A stretch of DNA of 64,000 bases, taken from contig NZ_JAUOTO010000001.1 in the NCBI RefSeq assembly GCF_030546645.1, forward strand, positions 310,001 to 374,000, in the 5' to 3' direction. Source of the stretch: Flavitalea plasmicola. GTDB lineage: Bacteria; Bacteroidota; Bacteroidia; Chitinophagales; Chitinophagaceae. Below are positions 16,237-25,784 of the stretch, piece by piece. Both the position numbers and the translations under genes were made by a program. Numbering within the stretch: the stretch's first letter is position 1; every line of letters begins with the position of its first letter. Below the pieces are notes generated by a model that was not told the origin of the DNA, did no database searches, and saw only the letters and a program-made list of their open reading frames with translations.

Positions 16237-19200
16237 ATGCGTATAAGTTCCGGCTTCATTACGACAGCCCTTTTAGCTACCGTATTTTCCACATTGATCA
16301 CCATGACGGCATGTAATCGCAGCGCTGTCGCTCTGCAATATACAAATGCCAGGGATGAGGTTCCGCCATTGGGCAACCTGATCTTCCGATTTGACCAGGA
16401 CCTGGTGAAGGACTCCCTCCTGGACCGTTGGGATTCCACCCAATACATCAGCTTTGAGCCGAAGATTGCCGGCCGCTTCCGCTGGGAGCATCCCGACGAG
16501 CTGGTGTTCTCCCCTGCCCAGCCCCTGACGCCGGCCACTACTTTCAAAGCTACCCTGAAGAACGATATCCTCCAGTACAGCAGCTATGGACGGATCAAAA
16601 AAGGAGAGGACCTGGTCTTTCATACGCCCGAGCTGAAGCTGGACAATACCAATACCACCTGGGTGCTCCAGGATGAGAACAGCAGCATGGCCGTTCCACA
16701 GGTGGACCTCCAGTTCAATTACCCTGTCAACCCCAATTCACTGAAGGAGAAATTACAGATCGCGGTGGGTGGCCAGCCAGTGAGCTATAACCTGCAAACA
16801 CTTTCTGCCGACGACCGGATCACCGTGCGGCTGTTGAATCTGAAGATGGAAGACAAGAACCTGGAAGCGACCATTTCCATCGATAAGGGACTGGTGCCGG
16901 AGGGCGGCGCCAACGGATTGAAGGAAAAGCTGGAAAGCAAGTCCATCATTCCCTCTCCCTTTGTTCTGCAGATCAATGAAGTCACGACGGAGCATGACGG
17001 AGAGACAGGCACTATAAAAGTATTGACCAGCCAGCAGGTGGTCCCCGCTAACCTGGCGACGTTCGTCAAGCTGGACCCGGCCGTTAAATTCACGGTAGAG
17101 CCTGCCGAAGATGGATTTACTATCAAGAGCGACAATTTCGATCAGTCGAAAAGCTATGCGCTTACCCTGACAAAGGGACTGCGTGGCCGCATCGGAGGTG
17201 TGCTGCACGAGGAATATAATACCAACATCACATTTGGAGAGCTGGCGCCTGCCGTCAGCTTTGTCAATAGCAAAGGGGTTTACCTCTCCGGTAAGGGCGC
17301 CCAAAACATCGAAGTGAAGATCATCAATGTGCCGAAAGTAAAAGTGATCATCTCGAAGATCTATGAGAGCAACCTGCTGATGGCGTCGCGGTATGGCTAC
17401 TATCCGAAGGAGTCGTCGCGGTCGGGTTCGTCTTCGGGTGATGAGGGCGAGGAAGGGGAAGGCGATTATACCAGCTATGACAACAGCAGCGCCGATGTCA
17501 CGCTGGGTGATGTGATCTACGAGCAGGAGGTGGATACCCGTTCCCTGCCGAAGAGCGGTAATAACAGGTTGTTTAATTTGAGCATTGCCGATAAATTGCC
17601 GGAATTCAAAGGCATTTACCATGTCATGATCCGGAGCGTGAAAGATTATTGGGTCAGGGACAATCGATTTGTGTCCCTTTCAGACATTGGTCTCATCGCC
17701 CGGGAAGGCAATGAAAAGATGCTGGTGTTCGTCAACTCCATCAAGAGTGCGGCGGCGCTGGCCGGCGTCAACGTGCTGGCCTATGGGTCGAACAACCAGC
17801 TGTTGGGTTCGGGCGCCACCAATGCCGATGGCGTGGCGGAGATCGCCTATGCCCGCAAGGAGCCCGTGGGCTTCCGGCCCGCGATGATCATTGCCAAGAC
17901 AGCGGATGACTTCAACTATCTTCCCTTTGGTACGACAAAGGTCAACACTTCCCGCTTTGAGGTAGGAGGACGGCATAGCAATAGTACAGGGCTGGACGCT
18001 TTTGTTTACCCGGAAAGGGATATCTATCGGCCGGGAGAAAAGCTCAACTTCTCCGTCATTATACGGGATAAACAATGGAAGTCTCCTGGCGAGCTGCCTG
18101 TCAAGCTGAAGTTCCTCCTGCCTAACGGAAAGGAATTAAAAACCTTCCGGAAGAGCCTTAACGAGCAAGGCTCCGTGGAAGGCAGCGTGGAGATCGCGCC
18201 CTCCGCCATCACCGGCAGCTACTCGCTGGAAGTATATACCTCCAATGACATATTGCTGGCAACACAGCCTTTCCGGATCGAGGAGTTCGTACCTGACAGG
18301 ATCAAGGTGACGGCGAAGCTGGACAAGCCTTACCTGGCGACGGGCGATATCGCCAGGCTAAACATCCACGCAGTGAACTTCTTCGGTCCTCCTGCCGCGA
18401 ACCGCAACTATGAATACGAGACGCAGGTGCGGCAGAAGACCTTCAATCCGAAGAATTACAAAAATTATGATTTCAGCCTGGCCGACAATAATGTGACGTT
18501 CAGCAAGGATAATAAGGAAGGCAAGACGGATGAGCAGGGCAATGCGGTGGAGAAATACGAAGTGCCCGACATGTATAAGAACGTAGGGCTGCTGCAGGCC
18601 ACTTTCTACGCCACCGTCTTTGACGAGACAGGCCGGCCCGTCAGCCGCAGCACCAGCGTGGATATATTCACGCAGCCTGTTTACTTCGGGGTGTCGGACG
18701 ACGGATATTCCTATTATGCGCTTAACCAGACCATACAATTTCCCCTCATCGCCCTGGATCGTAATGAAAAAGTGTCCGGCGGGACCCTGGCGCGGGTGCA
18801 GGTGATCAAGCATGAGTACAGGACAGTGCTTACGAAGAGCGGCAGCTATTTCCGGTATGAATCCCAGAAAGAAGATAAGCTGGTTGCTTCCACGATGGTG
18901 AATGTCGGTGGAGAGAGCACGAAATACTCCTTTATGCCCCGCAGTCCCGGCGACTATGAATTGCGGGTTTCCATACCTGGCGCCAATACGTATGTCAGCA
19001 GGAGCTTTTACAGCTATGGCTCCTGGGGTGGCGACAATACTTCATTCGAGGTAAATAATGAAGGGCATATCGATATCGACCTGGAAAAATCATCTTATTT
19101 CACGGGAGAGTCGGTGAAAGCGCATTTCAAGACACCATTCAGCGGACGCATGCTGGTGACCATGGAGACGGATAAGGTGCTGTCCTATCAATATGTCAAT

Positions 19201-21705
19201 GTGGACAAGCGTGACGCTTCGCTGGACCTGCCACTCACAGCCGACGATATTCCCAATGTCTATATCACCGCCACTTTGATCAAGCCGCATGAGCTCTCGG
19301 ATATTCCTTTGACGGTGGCCCACGGCTATCAATCGGTGAAAGTGGAAGAGAAAGACCGTAGGATACCGGTGGAGATCGTGGCCCAGAAATCCGTGCGTTC
19401 CCATACCCACCAGAAGGTGAAGGTCAAGGCGGTAGCCGGCAGTATGGTGACGCTGGCGGCCGTGGACAATGGGGTGCTGCAGATCTCCGATTTCGAAACC
19501 CCCGATCCCTATACGCATTTTTATGCCAAGCGCGCCCTGGAGGTCAATGGTTATGATCTCTATCCCTTGCTTTTCCCCGAAGTGCGGCCCAGCCTCAGTA
19601 GTACGGGTGGCGATGCCGGGAGCGATATGAAGAAGCGGGTGAACCCCATGCCCGCCAAGCGGATTAAGATCGTTTCGTATTGGAGTGGTATTGCAAAGGC
19701 TGACGGCAGCGGCGAGGCGGAATTTGAATTCGACATACCCCAGTTCTCAGGGGAAGTAAGGCTGATGGCTTTGGCGTATAAGGATGCAAAGTTTGGCGCC
19801 AGGGAATCGGCCATGACGGTGGCGGACCCCATCGTGCTGAGCTCCGCATTGCCCAGGTTCCTCAGTCCCGGCGATACAGTGACAATGCCGGTGACGATTA
19901 CGAATACGACGAGTTCTGCTGCCAGCGCCGATGCACGCCTGAAGGTTAGTGGGGCGGTGCGGATAGCAGGGGAAGATCATCAGACCCTGTCTGTAGCGGC
20001 GAATAGCGAAGGGCGTGCGGTCTTCCAGATCATCGCCCCGCCCACGATCGGTGTGGGTAAGGTGTCCGTTGAAGTGGCCAGCATGGGCGAGCATTTTACG
20101 GATGAGACCGAGATAGGCGTCCGGCCTTCAGCGCCCCTGCAAAAGATCACGGACGCAGGAGCTGTCACAGGCGGTGCTTCCCAGACATTGAACTGGAATG
20201 CGGGTGATCTGATCCCTTCCAGCCTGGATTATCAGCTTATGGTGAGCAGGTCGCCAGTGATCGAGCTGTCAAAATATCTCGACTGGCTGGTGAGATATCC
20301 ATATGGGTGTACTGAGCAGACAGTCTCGGCAGCTTTCCCACAATTGTATTATGGGGATCTGGCGGACCTGATGCGTTCAGGTGGCCCTGCCGCATTGAAA
20401 GCATCGGCCAATTCGAATATACAGGAGGCGATCCGCAAGATCAAGATGCGGCAGCTGTACAGCGGCGCGGTGACGTTATGGGACAACGAAGGCACGGAGA
20501 ACTGGTGGGCGACCATCTATGCCGCGCATTTCCTGCTGGAAGCGCAGAAGGCCGGCTTCGATGTGGACAAGGGGCTGCTGGAGACCATGCTCGGCTATAT
20601 CAACAGCCGGTTGAAAAACAAGGAGACGATTACTTACTATTACAACCGTGACCAGAATAAGAAGATAGCTCCTAAAGAAGTAGCCTATGGACTATATGTG
20701 CTGTCCATGGCAGGCAGGCCCAACATCAGCGTGATGAACTACTATAAAGCCAATCCGGCGCTGTTGAGCCTGGATTGTAAGTACCTGCTGTCGGCGGCCT
20801 ATGCATTGTCGGGCGATAAGAAGAGCTTCCGGGAATTCCTGCCGACCCAGTTTGCAGGAGAAGAGTCGGTGGCACAGACGGGCGGCAGCTTCTACTCTGA
20901 TATCCGGGACGAGTCGCTGGCGCTGAATGTCCTGGTGGATGCCGACCCGGACAATACGCAGATCCCGACGATGGTGAGACATATTGCAGGTAAATTAAAA
21001 ACACGCTATTGGTTCAGCACACAGGAGCTGGCGTTCAGTTTCCTGTCCATGGGCAAGGTTGCCCGGCGCGAAGCGGGCTCCACGGCTACGGCGGATATCA
21101 AGGTAGACGGCAGGACCGTGGCTTCGATGAATGGCAGCCCGGTGAAGTTGGGGTCGGCTGCACTCAAGGGGGCGGGAACAGGCGCTCCGAAGGTGGATAT
21201 TGTCACCAAAGGTTCGGGGAAAGTATATTATTTCTGGCAGCTGGAGGGCATCAGCTCTACGGGAGCTTATAAGGAAGAGGACAGCTACCTGAAGGTGCGC
21301 AAGCGGTTCTTCGACAGGAACGGCCGCCCCATTGCCGGGAATACCTTCCATCAGAATGACCTGGTGATCGTGCAGATCACATTGGAGAAGACCTATTCGA
21401 CGGATATTGACAATGTGGTGATCACGGATATGCTGCCAGCGGGTTTTGAGATCGAGAATCCACGGACGAAGGATATTCCGGGGATGGACTGGATAAAAGA
21501 TGCGGAGACGCCGACGGCGCTGGATGTGCGGGATGACAGGATCAATTTGTTCGTCAATCAGCATTATAATAAACAGGTATATTACTATGCGGTGCGGGCG
21601 GTGTCACCAGGTGTTTACAGGATGGGGCCCGTAGGCGCAGATGCGATGTACAACGGAGAATATCATTCGTACAACGGGGCGGGGACAGTGAAGGTGATAC
21701 AGTAG
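16237..21705 (+). CDS. Bacterial alpha-2-macroglobulin family lipoprotein
   Basis: An 1822-residue protein from the ATG at 16237. That start gives a signal sequence with a lipobox-like L-I-T-M-T-A-C; the frame stays open upstream to 16030 but the extra part has no signal character. The early part holds Big/MG-type beta domains. The thioester motif Y-G-C-T-E-Q is present (Cys at about residue 1358), followed by the helical thioester domain and a C-terminal receptor-like domain. It is thought to trap proteases in the periplasm and so protect the cell envelope, working with PBP1C, whose gene is divergent. Residues about 395-420 are rich in Ser, Gly and Glu and form a flexible stretch. Confidence 0.92.
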   Translation: MRISSGFITTALLATVFSTLITMTACNRSAVALQYTNARDEVPPLGNLIFRFDQDLVKDSLLDRWDSTQYISFEPKIAGRFRWEHPDELVFSPAQPLTPATTFKATLKNDILQYSSYGRIKKGEDLVFHTPELKLDNTNTTWVLQDENSSMAVPQVDLQFNYPVNPNSLKEKLQIAVGGQPVSYNLQTLSADDRITVRLLNLKMEDKNLEATISIDKGLVPEGGANGLKEKLESKSIIPSPFVLQINEVTTEHDGETGTIKVLTSQQVVPANLATFVKLDPAVKFTVEPAEDGFTIKSDNFDQSKSYALTLTKGLRGRIGGVLHEEYNTNITFGELAPAVSFVNSKGVYLSGKGAQNIEVKIINVPKVKVIISKIYESNLLMASRYGYYPKESSRSGSSSGDEGEEGEGDYTSYDNSSADVTLGDVIYEQEVDTRSLPKSGNNRLFNLSIADKLPEFKGIYHVMIRSVKDYWVRDNRFVSLSDIGLIAREGNEKMLVFVNSIKSAAALAGVNVLAYGSNNQLLGSGATNADGVAEIAYARKEPVGFRPAMIIAKTADDFNYLPFGTTKVNTSRFEVGGRHSNSTGLDAFVYPERDIYRPGEKLNFSVIIRDKQWKSPGELPVKLKFLLPNGKELKTFRKSLNEQGSVEGSVEIAPSAITGSYSLEVYTSNDILLATQPFRIEEFVPDRIKVTAKLDKPYLATGDIARLNIHAVNFFGPPAANRNYEYETQVRQKTFNPKNYKNYDFSLADNNVTFSKDNKEGKTDEQGNAVEKYEVPDMYKNVGLLQATFYATVFDETGRPVSRSTSVDIFTQPVYFGVSDDGYSYYALNQTIQFPLIALDRNEKVSGGTLARVQVIKHEYRTVLTKSGSYFRYESQKEDKLVASTMVNVGGESTKYSFMPRSPGDYELRVSIPGANTYVSRSFYSYGSWGGDNTSFEVNNEGHIDIDLEKSSYFTGESVKAHFKTPFSGRMLVTMETDKVLSYQYVNVDKRDASLDLPLTADDIPNVYITATLIKPHELSDIPLTVAHGYQSVKVEEKDRRIPVEIVAQKSVRSHTHQKVKVKAVAGSMVTLAAVDNGVLQISDFETPDPYTHFYAKRALEVNGYDLYPLLFPEVRPSLSSTGGDAGSDMKKRVNPMPAKRIKIVSYWSGIAKADGSGEAEFEFDIPQFSGEVRLMALAYKDAKFGARESAMTVADPIVLSSALPRFLSPGDTVTMPVTITNTTSSAASADARLKVSGAVRIAGEDHQTLSVAANSEGRAVFQIIAPPTIGVGKVSVEVASMGEHFTDETEIGVRPSAPLQKITDAGAVTGGASQTLNWNAGDLIPSSLDYQLMVSRSPVIELSKYLDWLVRYPYGCTEQTVSAAFPQLYYGDLADLMRSGGPAALKASANSNIQEAIRKIKMRQLYSGAVTLWDNEGTENWWATIYAAHFLLEAQKAGFDVDKGLLETMLGYINSRLKNKETITYYYNRDQNKKIAPKEVAYGLYVLSMAGRPNISVMNYYKANPALLSLDCKYLLSAAYALSGDKKSFREFLPTQFAGEESVAQTGGSFYSDIRDESLALNVLVDADPDNTQIPTMVRHIAGKLKTRYWFSTQELAFSFLSMGKVARREAGSTATADIKVDGRTVASMNGSPVKLGSAALKGAGTGAPKVDIVTKGSGKVYYFWQLEGISSTGAYKEEDSYLKVRKRFFDRNGRPIAGNTFHQNDLVIVQITLEKTYSTDIDNVVITDMLPAGFEIENPRTKDIPGMDWIKDAETPTALDVRDDRINLFVNQHYNKQVYYYAVRAVSPGVYRMGPVGADAMYNGEYHSYNGAGTVKVIQ

Positions 21706-21717
21706 GCGCCATAAAAC

Positions 21718-21745
21718 AAGGGCCGGCCTACGGGTCGGCCCTTTT
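21718..21745. terminator. Terminator between the alpha-2-macroglobulin and YciI genes
   Basis: AAGGGCCG and CGGCCCTT form a strong stem around a short loop, with a T-run on the plus strand and A residues before it on the other side. It lies between two convergent genes and can serve both. Confidence 0.75.
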
Positions 21746-21751
21746 ACGCTT

Positions 21752-22087
21752 TTAAGGCAAGCTGTCTCCTGGAAAACTTCTCGTTGCATGAACCTCATAG
21801 GTGAGGATACCTTCCATGACGGCCGGATCTCCTTCTATTATTTTTTTTGTTTGCTCGATGTCGGCATTGAATATCCCGATACCGGCTTTGTCACTATCAT
21901 CTCTGATAGGAAAGACGACGGACAGAAGACCTTCGGCGCGTAGGGTGAAATTACGCCGGCCATGTTCCCAGATAATGGCGCCGGCATCCGGTCGGGAAAA
22001 GTTGGGACCCTTCGTCAGGATGACAACGGTGTAAGGTTTTGTCGTCGTCATCATTTGTTTCATGAATTCGTCGGTAATGGTATTCAT
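21752..22087 (-). CDS. YciI-related domain protein
   Basis: A small cytoplasmic protein of 111 residues. K-P-Y-T-V-V-I-L-T-K-G-P-N at the start, E-H-G-R-R-N-F-x-L near the middle and a late E-V-H-A-T-R-S-F follow the ferredoxin-like YciI pattern, where a conserved His and Asp/Glu form a putative active site. The true substrate of the family is mostly unknown. It faces the alpha-2-macroglobulin gene across a shared terminator and has no close partner on its own strand. Confidence 0.7.
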   Translation of the reverse strand: MNTITDEFMKQMMTTTKPYTVVILTKGPNFSRPDAGAIIWEHGRRNFTLRAEGLLSVVFPIRDDSDKAGIGIFNADIEQTKKIIEGDPAVMEGILTYEVHATRSFPGDSLP

Positions 22088-22302
22088 ACAGGTGTGTTGG
22101 TTACTTTAAAATACGTCTTTTCATGCAAAAAGGCGGATATCCGGTGTCCAATGTTTCATATACCCTAAAGCCGGTGTTGGATGAGACTTTGAACATAATG
22201 GAATAAAATTAAACTATTTTAAGAAGCTCATTTACTGCGGCAAAAGTGCAGTGGGCGAACAGATTTTTATTTTTTTTGCATTCGGTTTATTTCTAACTTT
22301 AG

Positions 22303-22369
22303 TGCCTGATAGCGCCTTTGGCCTTTCCCTCTCAAACAATAGTGAGCAGCGAACCCAAAGGCTTTTTTT
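22303..22369 (+). promoter_or_regulatory. Attenuator-like hairpin leader of the NYN gene
   Basis: GCCTTTGG (22314-22321) pairs with CCAAAGGC (22355-22362), enclosing an inner CTCA/TGAG stem. Seven T residues (22363-22369) follow directly and run into the ATG at 22370. A -7-like TAACTTTA lies at 22294-22301, which would start the transcript just before the hairpin. The arrangement looks like an intrinsic terminator placed on the start codon, so readthrough would be needed for expression. The 280-base gap upstream (22088-22302) holds an ACTGC/GCAGT stem-loop near 22230-22255 and otherwise nothing recognised. Confidence 0.5.
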
Positions 22370-23029
22370 ATGAAACCAACTGTAGCCGTCCTCATCGATG
22401 GCGGATTCTTTCTAAAACGGTATTACGACCTTTACAAGGGATCGGAAACACATAATGCTGAAACGATAGCAAAAAATATTTGCAGAGCAGCAATGAAACA
22501 TGTATCGGTAAAGCACGAGCTCTACAGGATATTTTATTATGATTGCTCTCCATTGGATAAACGAGTACATAATCCCATTTCTGGGAAGTGCATAGACTTT
22601 AAAAAAACAGAGGTCTACAAATTACGCCTTCAATTATTCGAAGAGCTTAAAAAAAAGAGAAAGGTCGCACTTCGACTGGGGCAAATTAGCGACTTCGGAA
22701 GCTGGCAGATCTATCCATCGAAAGTCAAGGCATTATTGAAAGGTGAAATCGCGTTAAAAGATATAAGAGAAATCGATGTTTTTTATGAAATGAGACAGAA
22801 AGGCATTGATATGAAGATTGGAGTTGATATTGCATCACTGGCATTAAAAAAGCAAGTCAATCAGATCGTCTTGGTTTCCGGCGACGAAGACTTTGTACCA
22901 GCTTCCAAATTGGCAAGAAGAGAAGGAATAGATTTTATTCTGGATCCACTCTGGAATCACGTAAATGCCAACCTCTTCGAACACATAGACGGCCTGAATT
23001 CCACCTCTCCCAAACCAACGAAAAAGTAA
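22370..23029 (+). CDS. NYN-domain (PIN-like) nuclease
   Basis: A 219-residue protein of the NYN/DUF88 (LabA-like) family. Acidic residues expected to bind metal are in L-I-D-G-G-F-F (residues 8-14), K-G-I-D-M-K-I-G-V-D (about 143-152) and V-S-G-D-E-D-F (about 167-173). Such proteins are predicted RNases of the PIN-like fold; some are linked to RNA turnover or to defence. It stands alone, with an attenuator-like leader and a lysine-rich C-terminus. The gene is visibly richer in A and T than its neighbours, which suggests a different origin. The target RNA is unknown. Confidence 0.85.
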   Translation: MKPTVAVLIDGGFFLKRYYDLYKGSETHNAETIAKNICRAAMKHVSVKHELYRIFYYDCSPLDKRVHNPISGKCIDFKKTEVYKLRLQLFEELKKKRKVALRLGQISDFGSWQIYPSKVKALLKGEIALKDIREIDVFYEMRQKGIDMKIGVDIASLALKKQVNQIVLVSGDEDFVPASKLARREGIDFILDPLWNHVNANLFEHIDGLNSTSPKPTKK

Positions 23030-23039
23030 CCCAATTCCC

Positions 23040-23285
23040 TCAAAAAAAAGTAGGAAAGCTGATCAAAAACTCCTTGATCTGTTCTTCGGTCGTTTCCGGA
23101 TGGATCGACTCCATCTTGACAACTTGCTCCTCCGCATCGTAATAGGCAGAGTACAGATCGTTCGATACATGGAACTGATGCCGTTGCGTATCCTGCTGCA
23201 TTCCATAATGCTGGCTCAACCGGTTGATCAGCTGGAAAGCTTCATCCTGCCCCGAGACGGGTATTTTTTTTAATTCCTTTACCAT
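23040..23285 (-). CDS. Small conserved-looking protein of unknown function
   Basis: An 81-residue protein from the ATG at 23285; a TTG at 23303 would add six residues. It has no signal peptide, is charged, and ends in E-F-L-I-S-F-P-T-F-F. The sequence D-E-A-F-Q-L-I-N-R-L-S-Q-H-Y-G-M suggests an amphipathic helix. No family recognised. It converges with the NYN gene and is divergent from the M28 peptidase with about 76 bases between the starts. Confidence 0.5.
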   Translation of the reverse strand: MVKELKKIPVSGQDEAFQLINRLSQHYGMQQDTQRHQFHVSNDLYSAYYDAEEQVVKMESIHPETTEEQIKEFLISFPTFF

Positions 23286-23361
23286 AAAAGATCCGTTATG
23301 CAAATCCCGGGCCCCGGAGATCTTCCCGCAGTCTGCTCTTATTATTTCTTATATTGGGCGT

Positions 23362-24912
23362 ATGAAAAAACGCGCATCCTTCTTTATAGCCCTTTGTTTT
23401 TCTACCGCCCCTGTCCTGGCGCAGCTGAAAGACACCATCATCGACAATATCATAAAAGAAGAAAATGACAGCTCACAGCTGCAAAAGCTGGCCCATGAGC
23501 TATTTGATGTCATTGGCCCCCGATTGGTCGGGACACCCCAGATGGAGCAGGCCCGCGACTGGGCCATTGGCAAATACACCAGTTGGGACATACCGGCCCA
23601 CAGTGAAAAATGGGGCGAGTGGAGAGGATGGGAGCGGGGCATCACGCACATCGATATGATCTACCCTCGCGTGAAGACGCTGGAAGGTACACAGCTGGCG
23701 TGGAGCCCCGGTACGGGGAAAAACACCGTGACAGCCGGGCTGATCATTCTTCCCGACCTGGCCGACTCCCTCGCCTTCCAGCAATGGCTGCCGAATGTAA
23801 AAGGGAAGTTTGTCATGGTCTCGATGATGCAACCCACCGGCCGTCCCGATTATAACTGGCAGGAATGGGCGACAGCGGCGTCGTTTGATAAGATGAAGAA
23901 AGAGCGGGCGGCACAAACGGATGCCTGGGCACAGCGGATCAAAAAGACAGGCTATACGGCCCGGACGCTCCCGGTCGCACTGGAGAATGCAGGAGCCGCA
24001 GGCATTGTTTCCTCCAACTGGTCGCAGGGCTTTGGCGTAGACAAGATCTTTGGCGCCTTTACTAAAAAGATCCCCACCGTTGATATTGCCCTGGAAGATT
24101 ATGGGCTGCTGTACAGGCTTGCGGAGTCGGGCGATAAACCCAGGATCAGCCTGCATTCGGAATCGAAGGAGCGGGGAATTGTACCCACTTTTAATACGAT
24201 CGCATCCATCAAAGGCAGTGAGAAGCCTGATGAATATGTTATCCTGTCCGCGCATTTCGATTCCTGGGACGGCGGCTCGGGCGCTACGGACAATGGCACC
24301 GGCACGCTTACCATGATGGAAGCCATGCGGATCCTGAAGAAAGTATATCCCCATCCCAAACGCACGATCATGGTAGGGCACTGGGGCAGCGAAGAACAAG
24401 GTTTAAATGGTTCCAGGGCTTTTGTGGAAGATCATCCTGAGATCGTACGACATATCCAGGTCGTTTTTAACCAGGACAATGGCACGGGTAGAGTGGCCTC
24501 TCTCGCCGGACAGGGATTCCTGCACGCGGCTGAATACCTCACCCGCTGGCTGGCCGCGCTGCCTTCAGGGATAAAGGATTCAATACAAACGCAATTCCCG
24601 GGCACTCCGGGTGGCGGCGGATCTGACTTTGCATCGTTTGTTGCCGTCGGTGCACCTGCCTTTTCCCTGAGCTCCAAAAGCTGGTCTTACTTTGCGTACA
24701 CGTGGCATACGAACCGGGACACTTATGACAAGATCGTTTTTGATGACCTGCGTAACAATGCAATCCTGGCCGCGGCATTGGCATACATGGCCAGTGAAGA
24801 TCCTGTAACAACATCACGTGAAAAAAGCGTCCTTCCGGTGAATGAAAGAACGGGTCAGCCGACGCAATGGCCTGCACAAGTGAAATCCATACGTAAAGGC
24901 GGCGTTGATTAG
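23362..24912 (+). CDS. M28 family zinc peptidase (carboxypeptidase Q-like), secreted
   Basis: A 516-residue protein. The ATG at 23362 gives a signal peptide ending near A-P-V-L-A-Q; the open frame upstream to 23224 overlaps the divergent gene and is rejected. The zinc ligands are in S-A-H-F-D-S-W-D-G-G-S-G-A-T-D-N-G-T-G and G-H-W-G-S-E-E-Q-G, with N-Q-D-N-G-T and T-W-H-T-N-R-D later. An inserted domain (about residues 100-270) is of the protease-associated type. It probably cleaves dipeptides or removes amino acids from peptides in the periplasm or outside the cell. Confidence 0.9.
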   Translation: MKKRASFFIALCFSTAPVLAQLKDTIIDNIIKEENDSSQLQKLAHELFDVIGPRLVGTPQMEQARDWAIGKYTSWDIPAHSEKWGEWRGWERGITHIDMIYPRVKTLEGTQLAWSPGTGKNTVTAGLIILPDLADSLAFQQWLPNVKGKFVMVSMMQPTGRPDYNWQEWATAASFDKMKKERAAQTDAWAQRIKKTGYTARTLPVALENAGAAGIVSSNWSQGFGVDKIFGAFTKKIPTVDIALEDYGLLYRLAESGDKPRISLHSESKERGIVPTFNTIASIKGSEKPDEYVILSAHFDSWDGGSGATDNGTGTLTMMEAMRILKKVYPHPKRTIMVGHWGSEEQGLNGSRAFVEDHPEIVRHIQVVFNQDNGTGRVASLAGQGFLHAAEYLTRWLAALPSGIKDSIQTQFPGTPGGGGSDFASFVAVGAPAFSLSSKSWSYFAYTWHTNRDTYDKIVFDDLRNNAILAAALAYMASEDPVTTSREKSVLPVNERTGQPTQWPAQVKSIRKGGVD

Positions 24913-24914
24913 TG

Positions 24915-24937
24915 CAGTCCATCGTTGTAATGGACTG
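24915..24937 (+). terminator. Hairpin after the M28 peptidase gene
   Basis: CAGTCCAT and ATGGACTG form an 8-bp perfect stem with a 7-base loop, directly after the stop codon. There is no T-run behind it, so its role as a terminator is uncertain. Confidence 0.4.
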
Positions 24938-25095
24938 TGGCAAGGCATTCTACAGGCAATCACTTAGCAACACTTATAACTCTTTTGAAGAGGGATTTAT
25001 AACGAAATTCAGTATCTAAAAAATTACCCAACAAATTTCAATATTATTACCAGATATAGAGACCATCTTTGTATTTTTACCCCAAATTCACGTGC

Positions 25096-25545
25096 ATGAA
25101 GCTTTTTGTAGCAGGTTTACCTTCTGATTTCGACGATGTTGATCTAAAAGAAATGTTTGAATTGTATGGTGTCGTTCACTCCGCTAAAGTTGTCATTGAC
25201 AGGGAGACCGGGAAAAGCAAAGGCTTCGGCTTCGTAGACATGGCTGACGATACGGAAGCCAAAGGGGCGATAGAGACCCTGGACGGCGCAGGCATCAGAG
25301 GCAAAAAGCTGGCCGTGAAAGAGGCGGATGAGCAAGGCAGAGGCGGCGGTGGCGGCGGCAACCGTGGCGGTGGTGGAGGATATGGCGGCGGCGGCGGACG
25401 CGGTGGTGGAGGATATGGTGGCGGCGGCAACCGTGGCGGCGGAGGTGGATACGGCGGCGGCGGCGGACGCGGCGGTGATCGTGGTGGAGACCGCGGCGGT
25501 GATCGCGGGGACCGCGGTGGCGGTGGTGGCGGAAGAAGATATTGA
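25096..25545 (+). CDS. RNA-binding protein: single RRM plus glycine-rich tail
   Basis: A 149-residue cytoplasmic protein from the ATG at 25096. Residues 2-7 (K-L-F-V-A-G, RNP2) and K-G-F-G-F-V (RNP1, about 42-47) define an RNA recognition motif of about 80 residues. The rest is Gly, Arg and Tyr in R-G-G-G-G and G-Y-G-G-G-G repeats. Single-RRM proteins of this type are common in Bacteroidota and cyanobacteria and bind single-stranded RNA; cold induction is known for some, but nothing here shows it. The tail is encoded by GGCGGT/GGCGGC-type repeats, which are prone to length change. Confidence 0.93.
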   Translation: MKLFVAGLPSDFDDVDLKEMFELYGVVHSAKVVIDRETGKSKGFGFVDMADDTEAKGAIETLDGAGIRGKKLAVKEADEQGRGGGGGGNRGGGGGYGGGGGRGGGGYGGGGNRGGGGGYGGGGGRGGDRGGDRGGDRGDRGGGGGGRRY

Positions 25546-25591
25546 TCCGGCAGGCTTAACATTTACTGGCATCCCAATTTTCAAAATAACC

Positions 25592-25611
25592 GGCCGTCCC
25601 ACAGGACGGCC
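25592..25611 (+). terminator. Hairpin after the RRM gene
   Basis: GGCCGTCC and GGACGGCC form an 8-bp perfect stem around a 4-base loop, 47 bases after the stop. Only three T residues follow (25617-25619), so termination is probable but not certain. Confidence 0.5.
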
Positions 25612-25784
25612 AAACCTTTCCGGGAAAGGGCGTTGTAATCTGACCATATCCGTATAAGTTGCACTATCTCAGTAACATATACATGAGTTTCCTCTTGATA
25701 CTGTCCTATCCGACAAAAAGTGATCTTTTCCGGCCTGTCCGATGCTGAACAATGGTGTTTTATTTCATCTTTAAACGATAAACC

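Noticed and set aside
25176-25562. Proline-rich open frame opposite the RRM gene
   Set aside because: Its P-P-P-P repeats are just the complement of the glycine codons.
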